Positions 11,527-22,600 of a stretch of DNA of 64,000 nucleotides are shown in pieces. Within the stretch, counting starts at the first letter, position 1; every line of letters begins with the position of its first letter. The stretch lies in the NCBI RefSeq assembly GCF_000003815.2, contig NC_049989.1:14696502-14760501 (forward strand), given 5' to 3'. The position numbers were made by a program, and so were the translations under genes. The notes beneath the pieces were generated by a model, which worked only from the letters and a program-made list of their open reading frames with translations, was not told the DNA's origin and searched no databases. Source of the stretch: Branchiostoma floridae (Eukaryota > Chordata > Leptocardii > Amphioxiformes > Branchiostomatidae).

Positions 11527-12850
11527 GATGATTCGTAAATGCTGTGATTTTTTGCAGTCTATTAGTATTAGTGTTCATTAGATTTCGATCTAGATGATGA
11601 TTTGGTTTTTTATTGTATTAAAACTTTCAACGATTGCAGTATTGCAGCCGACAAAGTATACATATATAGCTGAATTGCACTGTAAAAAATATTATACAAT
11701 ATGATATGGAAAAGCCTCTAAAGCTACACGTGTATACTGTAAGTATTGAAACTTTTGCGTTGGTTTTATAATCGATGTTTTAGCAGTGACCCCTCTACCG
11801 CGTATTCACAAATCATGATACCGCCAATACGCTTTTCCAATGTTTTGCTAATTATATTACTACAAAGTCATATCAACCGCAAATTAAGAAACAGAGAAAG
11901 CCTTGTTTGTGCTTACTGTGATTTTGCAATACACAGTTTCTATCTCCCTTGGAATCTGAAGAGAAAAATATAGTTATATAGCTATATTACACAATAAAGT
12001 ATATAATAATATGATGATAATAAGTTCAGACAAACACTTGGCTACATGCAGAGAAGTTTATTATTATTATACCATGTGTAAATTAGTAATAAGCCCTTAA
12101 ATTCCCCTGTGAACATGAACTTGAATTTGAAAAGGTGATCTAAAGAGGGAATGACATAGCATCTTGGAAGTTTTTCTACACTGATTTTCCTAGTAATATA
12201 TTATAGCGTGACAGAATTTTTTGTGGTAGAAAAAAAGAAAGCTTCATAACGTGGCATACACTTATTTATAGTTATTATTATGAGGTATATTTTGTAGAGC
12301 TTTCTAGATATGTATACCGACAGTATTTTCTCCAGTTTTTCACAACTTTAAGCAAGGGCATTGTATGGTCTTTGATTTATGCAAAATGAACCCTGTGAAA
12401 AGAGAAGAAAACACCATAAATTTGAATTTATGTGGTTAGAAATGTGTTGAAGATCGGTGGAGAAAGGGTGCGTACTTTATTTTATTTAAGTTTTTACATT
12501 TTATGTTTCAGTCTTACAATTTTGTATGGGACTTATGCCAAATCAGGCATGCGTACATTGAGTATGGTGCTTACTTTAATCAAGAAAATGCGGTATTCTT
12601 TGAATGTTGAACTTGAAATACTTATAGGTCACTGACATGACTTATTAACCTCCCTCATGCTGTGTTTGCCCTTTAGTATTGAACTTGCACTAGTTAATGA
12701 GATTAGGAAGCATTTAGAAGGTCAGAAATGAAAAAAAAAACATTGTCCCTTCTCATGATAACTGAATGATACTGACTTCCGTACTATATCTTGGACATAA
12801 GTAATCGAATCTCGTTATAGAAGGGATAAAATCACACGTCATGTGATATA
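11527..12850. other. AT-rich non-coding stretch
   Basis: No exon, repeat family or RNA gene was recognised. Confidence 0.4.
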
Positions 12851-13162
12851 CAAGGTTGGACAAGTCCACTAGCCCTATTGTCCAGGGCAAGTGAAAGTGC
12901 TGTTTGGGCAAGTGCATGATCTACCCCACAAGTAAGATTTTTCCATTTAGTGCGATTTTGATGTACTTTTTACAGTCATGACAACAAGCAATGGTCAACA
13001 TAGAAAAAAATCTGAGGTAATGATAAGAATTCCATCGCTGAAAGTGAAAATGCATACTTTATAACAGTGACATTTGAATTTTGGGCAAGTGAAAAATTGA
13101 TATGAATTTTTTTATGTGCTTGCCCGATAGAACAAGTGAATTTTCCAAAACTTCCAACCCTG
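12851..13162. mobile_element. hAT-like MITE (CAAGGTTGGA/CAGGGTTGGA ends)
   Basis: The left end CAAGGTTGGACAAGTCC is mirrored by CTTCCAACCCTG at the right. Subterminal GGGCAAGTG and CTTGCCC words also face each other. The interior has no coding content. Confidence 0.45.
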
Positions 13163-13609
13163 ATCTTTAGTTGTATCGTATTTTTGCACTGCAAAGAAGT
13201 ATTTTCCACTCATGAAATGGCAACTTATGCTTCGTTTTGAGGTAAACCATTTGCATGCAAATAACAATTATGCAAGTACACTGTTCTGTTATTACTTATT
13301 AATGAATTGTACTTTAAGTCTAACTCAATACCCTTTTCTGCAGTGAGTCATTCTTTTGCGAGAAATTGCACTCGTTTGGGTCAAATTAATCCCTACTGTT
13401 TCCACCGTCAACGGAATTCGGCGGATGATTTACGTCCAATGAAAGATGACGTGTAGACTGATGAATTGATCGCGGACATGACTGTATTATTGATTATCGG
13501 GTTCCCATGCTCTCGGTTTAACCCCCAGTCGGAAAGTAATGGATGGATAACACTTAGTGAATGGGTGGGTGAGTCACGACCAGGTCACCTGGTCTGTAAT
13601 TTCATTAGG

Positions 13610-13830
13610 CACTTCTGTGAATTGGTAGCTTTTACCAGGAAAAGCATTTGCTTGGAGGGAGAAAAAAAATCAGCCTTTTTTTTTACTTTTAGCCAGGCAT
13701 GCGTCATAGCATCATTTGGACATGCTTAAATTCTTAAAATAACAAGAAATTGGACTCCTTAGATGCCATAACACTTCTGTGAATTGGTAGCTTTTACCAG
13801 GAAAAGCGTTTGCTTGGAGGGAGAAAAAAA
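13610..13830 (+). repeat. Direct duplication of a 59-bp segment
   Basis: 13610-13668 and 13772-13830 (CACTTCTGTGAATTGGTAGC ... GGAGGGAGAAAAAAA) differ by one base and are separated by about 100 bases of unrelated sequence. Confidence 0.85.
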
Positions 13831-14080
13831 GTGCAATACCGATTTTGGTTTGCAAATCGTCATTTCTCACCAAGCCATGTGAAAACCTCTAGTATTGCTC
13901 CGATGCTTTGAGTATCCAGACAAAATCATGATGATGATGATAGACATTTGATACATTATTGATGTATGGATGTAATATATAGTCTCTAACTGTGTTAGTG
14001 TATTGAGCAGACGTTCATCTCCAGCTGTTTTTTTGACATATTTTAATATGGCTTCAGACATATTTTGTCGGCTTTCAAAT

Positions 14081-14143
14081 TTTGTGTCATTTTCTGTATG
14101 TCCACTGGCAGACATAAACTTATGATACAGAAAATGACACAAA
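14081..14143. repeat. Perfect 19-base inverted repeat
   Basis: TTTGTGTCATTTTCTGTAT (14081) and its exact complement (14125-14143) enclose a 25-base loop. The hairpin is not attached to any coding sequence. Confidence 0.8.
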
Positions 14144-14540
14144 AAGCCCAGTGAATATTAAAAAAAGAGTGAAAAATCAGCTAGAGAGGAACCTCTGCTT
14201 GGAGAGTAGCAAGAAAGATAAAACAATTTATGTGTTAACATTCTGAGATAAAACTTTTTTAAAAGGTGGTTTATTGAAAAATTGAAAATGGATATGAGAG
14301 ACAAAATTTGCTGCAGAAATGATATATTAATAGTGCGCTGAGGCGATTTTCTGTTCAAACAGTGTGTTACTTGACTCATGACCTAACATTAAACAGAAGT
14401 CAGGCTAAACGGATGAGTTGTACAATGCATTGTGACAACATGATAGATGTTACCTTTCAATTCGTGTGCATTATGTGTCAGCAAAAGAGGTTAAACTAGA
14501 ATAGTCAATCTCACTGCTAGGGAATGGGGAGTTCTACTTA

Positions 14541-14612
14541 ACAGTCAAACCTGTACAAGTGACCACCTCTACATTATAAGGACCACCTGCCCAATGTGAT
14601 ATGGTAGATTTA
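14541..14612 (+). repeat. Fragment of the ACAGTCAAACCTGT element
   Basis: ACAGTCAAACCTGTACAAG followed by GACCACCT words matches the terminus of the complete Tc1-like MITE at 35293-35673. No partner end was found nearby. Confidence 0.45.
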
Positions 14613-15435
14613 CTTTTATAATAATTGGTTTATTTGTTCAAAGCAAGAACATTTAAATACATTGCAGCATCTTACAGCAGAAGACACTGAATTGCACAAG
14701 GAATAAAATGACTACAGAAATCTCTTATTATACAAAGCAGTAAAAGAAAACTGCAATACATGTAGTTGATAAATAGATATAGGAGATGTTTTCAGGTACT
14801 TGTATTCAGAAGTTGCATGAAATATGGGATGGGCCTGTTTTTATAGCGGTTAGTTTTTGCCAATGGAATGGAAAGTTGGTTTGCACCACAAGTGTTTTAG
14901 TTTTAACGTTATATTTATGTAATGATATTTACATGTATGTGAGATATACAAGCGGTAAGATATACATTTGAGGTCAACCTCTAAGATTGAAAATTACCAC
15001 CCTTAGTTAAATAGCCTAGAACTTAGTAGTAGAAGTATTTATGATTTTTTATCATTGAGATATTCTTATCATCTTTATTAAGCATTTGTAGAGTCTATAC
15101 TTCTGAACTTTTGTTTTTGATATTCTGTTTTGCATTTTCTGCATGATTATGAATATGAATTTGCTCGCGGCTAAGTTAAGACAGTGTGCGTTTTAATATT
15201 CACAGATTTAAGGTACATGTACGCCATGAATCTCTGGAATTTAGGGCATCGTGATGGAGCGCTATAATTATTCTGTTGCTGAAGGGAGTTACGTGTTGTA
15301 TAATGTGATACTGTATATATTTATCGCAGACATGATTAAACATGACTGTTTCTTGGAAAGGAGGAAACCCTACTTAGAAGTTTAGCTTTGTAGACAATTT
15401 GTTTACCCATGATACCACAGCATAGTACGTACTAG
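14613..15435. other. AT-rich non-coding stretch
   Basis: No exon or recognisable element. Confidence 0.4.
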
Positions 15436-15807
15436 GGCCTAGGAAAAAAATGTTGTTTGAATCCTGTTTCAGTCTTGAAAAAATATAGGGTAAGTAGGTA
15501 AGAATTATCTTAGTTTTTTCTTGTAATTATTTTTAGGGCTGGCCAAAACTCTAGTGTGACATACATGTATACAGTTGAACAAAGTAAACTGAAATGCATG
15601 AGGACACTTGTTTTTCAATGTCAATTGATAGATACGTTATTTATCCTTTTGACAGGACAAGCAGTGTTTTTACTTCAATAGGAAGCAGGCTGAATAAAAA
15701 TTCTATCTGGAAGCTTTGTGACTTCACTGCCCACCCAAAAAACAGTCTAGGGTCGGTTTTTCTAGGGTAGGTAGGGAAACAGAAAACACAACATTTTTTC
15801 CTAGGCC
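15436..15807 (-). mobile_element. MITE, GGCCTAGGAAAA family, copy 2 (inverted)
   Basis: It is the reverse complement of the element at 9705-10095, with GGCCTAGGAAAAAAATGTTG at the left and CAACATTTTTTCCTAGGCC at the right. Interior blocks are shared, such as GGCCAAAACTCTAGTGTGAC, ATGAGGACACTTG and TTGTGACTTCACTGCCCACC. Open frames here are shadows of the element. Confidence 0.8.
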
Positions 15808-16227
15808 TATGCATATTTGGTATGACGTTTCCAATGGCATGGTAGTAATACGTCTGTTTTTTCCGTTCTGAAGATTTGCTAAAAATCATGCAATGTTGCT
15901 GCTTTGAATTTAGAATAAGAGATGGGAAATAAGACAACTGTGATAAACGAATTAAGATTGTACTTTTTAGATGAATATGCAAGACTGCAATGAATTTTTG
16001 TTTTCCTTTTTTTTTTCATCCAAAGATATTCTGAAGACTGTTATGGATCGGCTCTGAAGAATGATAATCTAAAAAACATGTACATGTGCCATTGTACATT
16101 TTATGGTTGTCAGTTCCCAAGATAACAGTACACTTCTGGATGTTTCCTACATTTATATAGTACAGAGATGGAAAACAGGTTTTAAACCTTTACATGACCT
16201 GCTCATATATATATGTCAAGGGCCTCG

Positions 16228-16555
16228 TAGAGATATGTTACAGATAACATTCACTATATGACACTCCTGGTTGTACTTTTGTTGTTCTAGTGCATGTGAT
16301 ATGAATTTTTTATGAAGGATTTAGACATTTATTTTTTCTCTCTGTCTCTATTTTGCATTTGACTCAACATGGATGACAGATGGAAAGGAATTGTAGAGAT
16401 ATGTTAGAGAATTATGATACATTCAAGATATGACACTCCTGGTTGTACTTTTGTTGTTCTAGCCTGTGATATGAATTTTTTATGAAGGATTTAGACATTT
16501 ATGTTTCTGTCTCTATTTTGCAGACTCAACATGGATGACAGACGAATAGGAATCG
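16228..16555 (+). repeat. Tandem duplication across a splice acceptor
   Basis: Two imperfect units of about 166 bases (16228-16393, 16394-16555) share GACACTCCTGGTTGTACTTT, GATATGAATTTTTTATGAAG and ACTCAACATGGATGACAGA. The second unit has an intact acceptor (TCTATTTTGCAG|ACTC, exon from 16524), while the first reads TTTTGCATTTGACTC and has lost it. The acceptor would begin the last 5' UTR exon of CUEDC1. That exon also carries a 14-codon upstream frame starting at 16531. Confidence 0.75.
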
Positions 16556-16675
16556 TAGCTGTGCCATCTTCGTAAATTTCGGATATCTATATCTTGGAAG
16601 TTGTCGGCCATCTTTGAGGAATACGCTGTTTGTCGTGTTATCTTGTTCTTGTAACGACTTTGATAATCGAATAAT

Positions 16676-19600
16676 ATGGCGACGGCACCGGACACACAGA
16701 TGCGCGGAGAGCAGAAAGAGAAGGGGAACAAACGGCGCAGTTTGTTCAGTCGTCGGAGCAGGAGTAGTCGCGGGAGCGACTCGGAGCCGCCCGTCGCAAA
16801 CAACATGGTGGCGCCGCCGACGCCCGGCAGTGCACGCCAGCTTGAGTTCAACCAGGCCATGCACGACTTTATGACGATGTTCCCCAGCATCGACCGCGAC
16901 GTGATCGAGGCCGTGCTACGGTCGAACAACGGCGCCGTGGACGCGACCATCGACCAGCTGCTCCAGATGAACGCGGACAACAAAGAGGATGGGGAGATCT
17001 ACTCTGATGAAGATGAGGATGAAATTCCTCCAGAGGTAAAACGAATGCTGTTGTATAAACCCTTGTCACCTTACTCTCACCTCTCAAATAGAAGTACCCC
17101 CTGGAATAAAAGTACCCCCCGGACAAATCTTCAAAATCTAATAAAAGTACCCCCTGGAATAAAAGTACCCCCCGGAAAAATACCAAATTGACATGTAAAC
17201 TGCCCATGCTAATTCAGTCCAAGAGAAGATGATAAGCAGGTAGGCTCTTTTTATTTATTTATGCCTCAGTACCATGTCAGTTAATTGTATCAATAATGAA
17301 CAGAATAATTCCTATGTTATTGCACATATCAAGGAGGTTAACCTCCTTGCACATATTTTCTTTATCTGAGTGTCACACCATCAACAAAGATCAAAATAAA
17401 AGTAAAAAAAATGAATGAAAAAAAAATTGAAAAAATAAAAAAAGAAGTTTATTTATAATCATTGTTACAAAATAACATTTTGAAGAAACATTCCAACTTA
17501 GAATACCTCATTCACCACTTGTGCTATTTTCAATGTTGCAGAAACCAAGGAGGTCATAGACACTGACCCCTATCGAGAAATAACGGTACTGCAGAAAATA
17601 TATAATTCTCTCGCGCATTACCGCGAGATTCGGCGTGAGTTGATGAATCCAACATGGCGGATGTTTTCGAGCCGATTGAACGCTGTGCTTTGTTTTGGAA
17701 GGATTTTTTCGTTGCTGGAACATTAAAACAAGTTGACTACGGGTGAAAAATAGTGGAAAAGTATTGGTAACTTTTTAATATGTTTGGTTGGTGGTTAATT
17801 TCTGTGTTTTGATAGAGAATTTACGGAAGTAAGTGACTGTGTGTGTAGCATGTGACCTCGATGTTTGGCGATTTTTCGCCTTTGTTCAGCGCAAATTTCA
17901 AGATTTTTGGAAGGTTAAAGAGGGTCTAAAACGAAAAGGATATATCTTTTTACGAGTCCAGTACCGAATCACATGTGTTCCAGTATTTTTGGACCTGAAC
18001 CGAAACGTTTTTGCAAGTCCAGAACCGGTCCTGCGTACCGGTACGCATCCCTTGTTATGTTTGGGTCATAGCGCTAGCGGCAGGGAAATCCGCGCTGCCT
18101 CGTCCGAAAAATATGGAATTTTAAGCAAAAGTAACGCGGAAATATGGGCAGAAAATACCAAACTTTCAATATTTTTGGGGTCCCTGGTTAGTAAAGAAAG
18201 CCCCAATTTGAAAAAAAAAATAAACGTACCGTCTAAAATAAGGACGTACCGGGTGGATTTTGAGGCGGAAAAAAATAAACGTACCGGTACGTTTATTTGA
18301 GAGGTGAGAGTAACTAAGGCTGTGGTCACGTTACCAAACCGGCGTCCTGCTGGGCCACTTTTGGGAACGAAAAGTAGGATATGAGAAACAACGAAACAAA
18401 CATTCTAATATGAAATAATTTGTTGTGTACATATTCCTTGGATAAACACTTTAATTTTTCGTTTCGCAAACATCTCGGCCAGGCCCCAGTTTGGAAATAT
18501 GACCGCAGCCATATTTGTGTACTTGCAGACATCAATGTTTTTTGGCTACGCCTCAGGCGTGGGGCCATTATGACCGCCAGATAATCGCCATAGCATATAC
18601 ACTCACTCACTCACTAGCAGATACAGACACAGATTCAGAGTGTGATATCTGAAATGCTGTATCCTATACCAGTGAAATGTATTGGAGATTTTTTCAAAAG
18701 TGACGTTTTCCTTAATATGGTTTATCATTTCTAGTCTAACAAGATTGTATTTGTCCTGCCATCTTGTTATGGCTACTCGTAGGTGTTGAATTTGGAGCCC
18801 TGGTACGGAGATCCCACTTCAGGCCAGGTATTGCCTATAAAAAGACTATTGGCTGCTTTAAATAAATTGCGCTTCAAAAATTCAACCCTCTTTCTGCTTT
18901 CAAGGGTTGTCTTTTGGCACTCGGGGTGATTTCTTGTGCTTGCACAAATGCTTCTATAGGTATTCTGTGATAGAGAAAGTTGCTTGCTTGGATGTTGGAT
19001 GCAACAAAATAAGAAGAAGAAAATTGCCAATAATTGAATCATCAGAAGAGGGGGCTTGATTTTAATTAATGCTTTATAGATACCTACTAATGCTATCCTT
19101 TCTTACCTTTTTCAGGGCTTGTCTATTTCTGTAATATAATGCATTCTGAGGCAAAAATTCAAATTCGTGAATATAAGCATTATTCTCTTGCTAAATGGTG
19201 CTGATTTCTTTTTCTCCCATCGCTTTAATTTCCTCTTAAGAAGTATCAAATCAGTCTGGAGAATTGGAAATTGTTTGTCACGACTTTTAGGTAATTATGA
19301 AAAAAATCTTGTCTTTCTGCATTTCTTTATGTTATATAATACTCATCATCAAGAAGAAAATTTATCAATTCTCAAATGTCCCCAAAATTCACTTCCACTC
19401 AAATAATCCTTGTGATCCAAAACACTTCCACTCAAATAATCCTTGTGATCCAAAACACTTCCACTCAAATCCTTGTAATCCAAAACACTTCCACTCAAAT
19501 AATCCTTGTGATCCAAAACACTTCCACTCAAATAATCCTTGTGATCCAAAACACTTCCACTCAAATCCTTGTAATCCAAAACACTTCCACTCAAATAATC

Positions 19601-22600
19601 CTTGTGATCCAAAACACTTCCACTCAAATCCTTGTGATCCAAAATGAATTTCCAGTCCTGGTCAGTATTTGCAGCCGACAGATGACAATCCGTGTGTTTC
19701 CTCTCTCAGGTTCTCCAGCCAGACTCCAGCGATGATGAACCCCCTCCAGTGTACACCCCTCGGGCGGACCCCCCTCCTAGTTTCTTTGCCTCCCAGGGTA
19801 TCCCCACCCCTCCCCCCTCGTCCTCCCCTCTCTCTTCCCCCGTCCACCTAGTCATGACTGGCAAGGAGCTGAACGTTTCAGGGTCTGGCGGAAGTGTGAG
19901 TAGGACCTCCATTTTTGAAAATAAATGTTTATGTTGATATTATTTATTTATTTGTATTGCATAAGTGGTAAACTTCCTCATGATGTAATGCACCAAGCTT
20001 CATATCCAGGCAGATTTAATTGATCCACTCACACCTGAATGGACCCCTCTTTCCCATTAAATGTGGTGGGTTCTTAAACAAGCTCAAGGTACAATGTATT
20101 GCTGTCCTCAAACACAAGACCTCCATTTAACATCCTATCCAAGGGGTGTCCTTAACTGATGCTAGGTATTCATTTACACCTGAGTCTAGTTAATGGTCAA
20201 AAGTGCCTTTCCTTAGGGCACTACATTCTTCTTGTAAAGATCAGAGACTTAGTTGACAAAGACTCCTATCACTGTATCAGGATCTCTTCTGGCAGAATCA
20301 GCAATTTTATATACAGTGCTCAAAGTGCTTTTTTCAGCCATGTTGCCCAGGCAGCAACCTGAGTCAAAAGCTAGGCTACACCATCAACATTTCAGGTTGC
20401 CCCACTTGAAAGTTATGACTTTCTTCAAATCAACTACTTATCAATTGTCTTTTCTTCCAGACACTATTTATGTTTTATCTTATCAAGAAATGAATACAAA
20501 TTAAAGTTGGGAGAAAAGCCGTACTCCAACTGCAAAATTTCAGGTTGTGCACTGTGCTAGCTGGGTTTGAAAATATGTTGCGGCAAGCAAAATATGCAAG
20601 TGGGTATTTCGAGCACTGTATATACCAGATTGAAGTTTCTACCATTCAAACCAAGGCTCAGATTTCCGTGATCTAAATATGACTTTTGTTTCTTCTCCTG
20701 CCCATAAATGTAGAAGCCCTTCAGAAACTGGAACCCACCACTACTCGGTCAGCTGCCTGACGACTTCCTGAGAATCCAGCCCACCCCTGAGCAGCTGAAG
20801 GCACAGGGCATCACCGTCTCCCCTCCAAAGTCCCCACAGAAAGTTTCCTCCCCGAAACAGAAGCAGGTAGGTTGAAATAATACATCCCCCTCTCCAGTGC
20901 ATGTGACCACCCCTGCTGCAAAGTGGTACAGCCCAGCCAACTCCCTGTGGTACTGCCTTACTTTCAAATACAGTCTCTACAACATTGGATAGGATTCTAA
21001 GATTTATTTCTGGATGTACAAGATTTACTTCTTCAGTGTTACAAGAATGAACTGGAAGAAGACGTCTATACTAAGTGCATCAAACTGGAAGAAACAGTTG
21101 ACCATGTCGCGATATACTTCTTATTGACTTGTTCTGAGGGTTCATTCTAGTGGTGTTGAAGAAGAGTGATGGATGTCACTCAAGATTGCTGGAAGTGTCT
21201 AACGTCATAAATGCGGCACTCCCTGTTTCTAAAATGTTCCTTCTACTAATACTATACTTAAATATGATTCAGCTTGTGTTATTACTGATAAGGACCAAAT
21301 TTGAATATGGAGATATGGGGATAAATGTACACATACATACTACATTTTTCTTGATATCTCTCTCTCTACTCTCACGTGGAATGCTTCAGACGCCAAGACA
21401 GCCACCTGATGTTTGCTTTTTACATCAGGTAAATCCATAATGGTGGTATTTTTACTGTTCCAATTTCTTGTGTATGTGTCTATGTGTTTTCCAAAGACAA
21501 TTGATACTCACTCACACTCACTCTGGCGAGCTTGCTCGAAGTCTCCACATTGATACATTGTTGCCAATTTTTTCAACTAGAACTGCATAAGGAGCTAGAA
21601 TGCTTCATGAAAAAAATTCTCTGTTGATCAAAGTAGTTAAGAAAAAATATCATCTTCATCATTGGCTTAAAGAAGTTTGACTGTTTCTTTGTCTTTGAGT
21701 TGAACTCTGAAATTTGAATTTCTTGTCATTGTGACACAAATTTTAGAAAAGTTAGGCACTGTCAGCTCCTTCTGAATTATCATCATGTTATCTATGATTT
21801 ATCAGACCTGACTGCTTGCCAACTTACACCTAGTTTAGGATTCTCTGGAGTCACATACTGTGATGAAAAAATATTCATGGTTGTTTTGAGTTCTCGGTGA
21901 AGTGGCCGCCGCAAAATCTTGGTCATAAAACGGCATCGAACATTTCAGCATTTGCAGTATTATGTTGTAGATACATTGTGTGATGTTTTCCTGACATTGT
22001 GCTGAGGAAGTTGTTGTGAAACTCCCCTGCACTGTAGGCTCATTTGATATGTGGATAGTAGTACGAGATACATGTGTGGTGTTTTACTGACATTGTACTG
22101 AAAATTTTGTCCTGAAACCTCCGCCGCAGGCTCGTTTGAATTGACACAAATGTATGTGGATAGTATTAAGTAGGTACAGATACATATGGGATGTTTTGCT
22201 GACATTGTACTGAGGATGTTGTTGTGAAACCTCTCTAGGCTCATGCAGAAAGTGGCCATATAGACAAGGACCTGCAGCAGTACCTTGAAGACGAGAGAAT
22301 AGCCCTGTTTCTTCAGAACGAGGAGTTCTTACGGGAGCTAAGGAGGAACCAGGAGTTCATCAGTGCTTTGGAAAGAGGTGAAGAAAGTTGTACTATGTCT
22401 TAGATATTGTATTCCTTTTTTAGTTTCCATTTCTAGTTTTCTTCTCTAGTTTCCATGTTGACATAAGGTCATTGTTTTATCTTTTATCTTATCTTGTTGT
22501 ATTGAGATTGCAACAAGACCATACAAAGTTCACACAGTACCATCTATCAAAAATCAGTAACTTCAACATTAAGCATACGTAATGTTGTCACATATATACA

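Noticed and set aside
15641-15982. 113-codon minus-strand frame
   Set aside because: Mostly the interior of the GGCCTAGGAAAA MITE.
19297-19735. Long repetitive frames on both strands
   Set aside because: By-products of the 33/30-base minisatellite, whose unit lengths are multiples of three; intronic.
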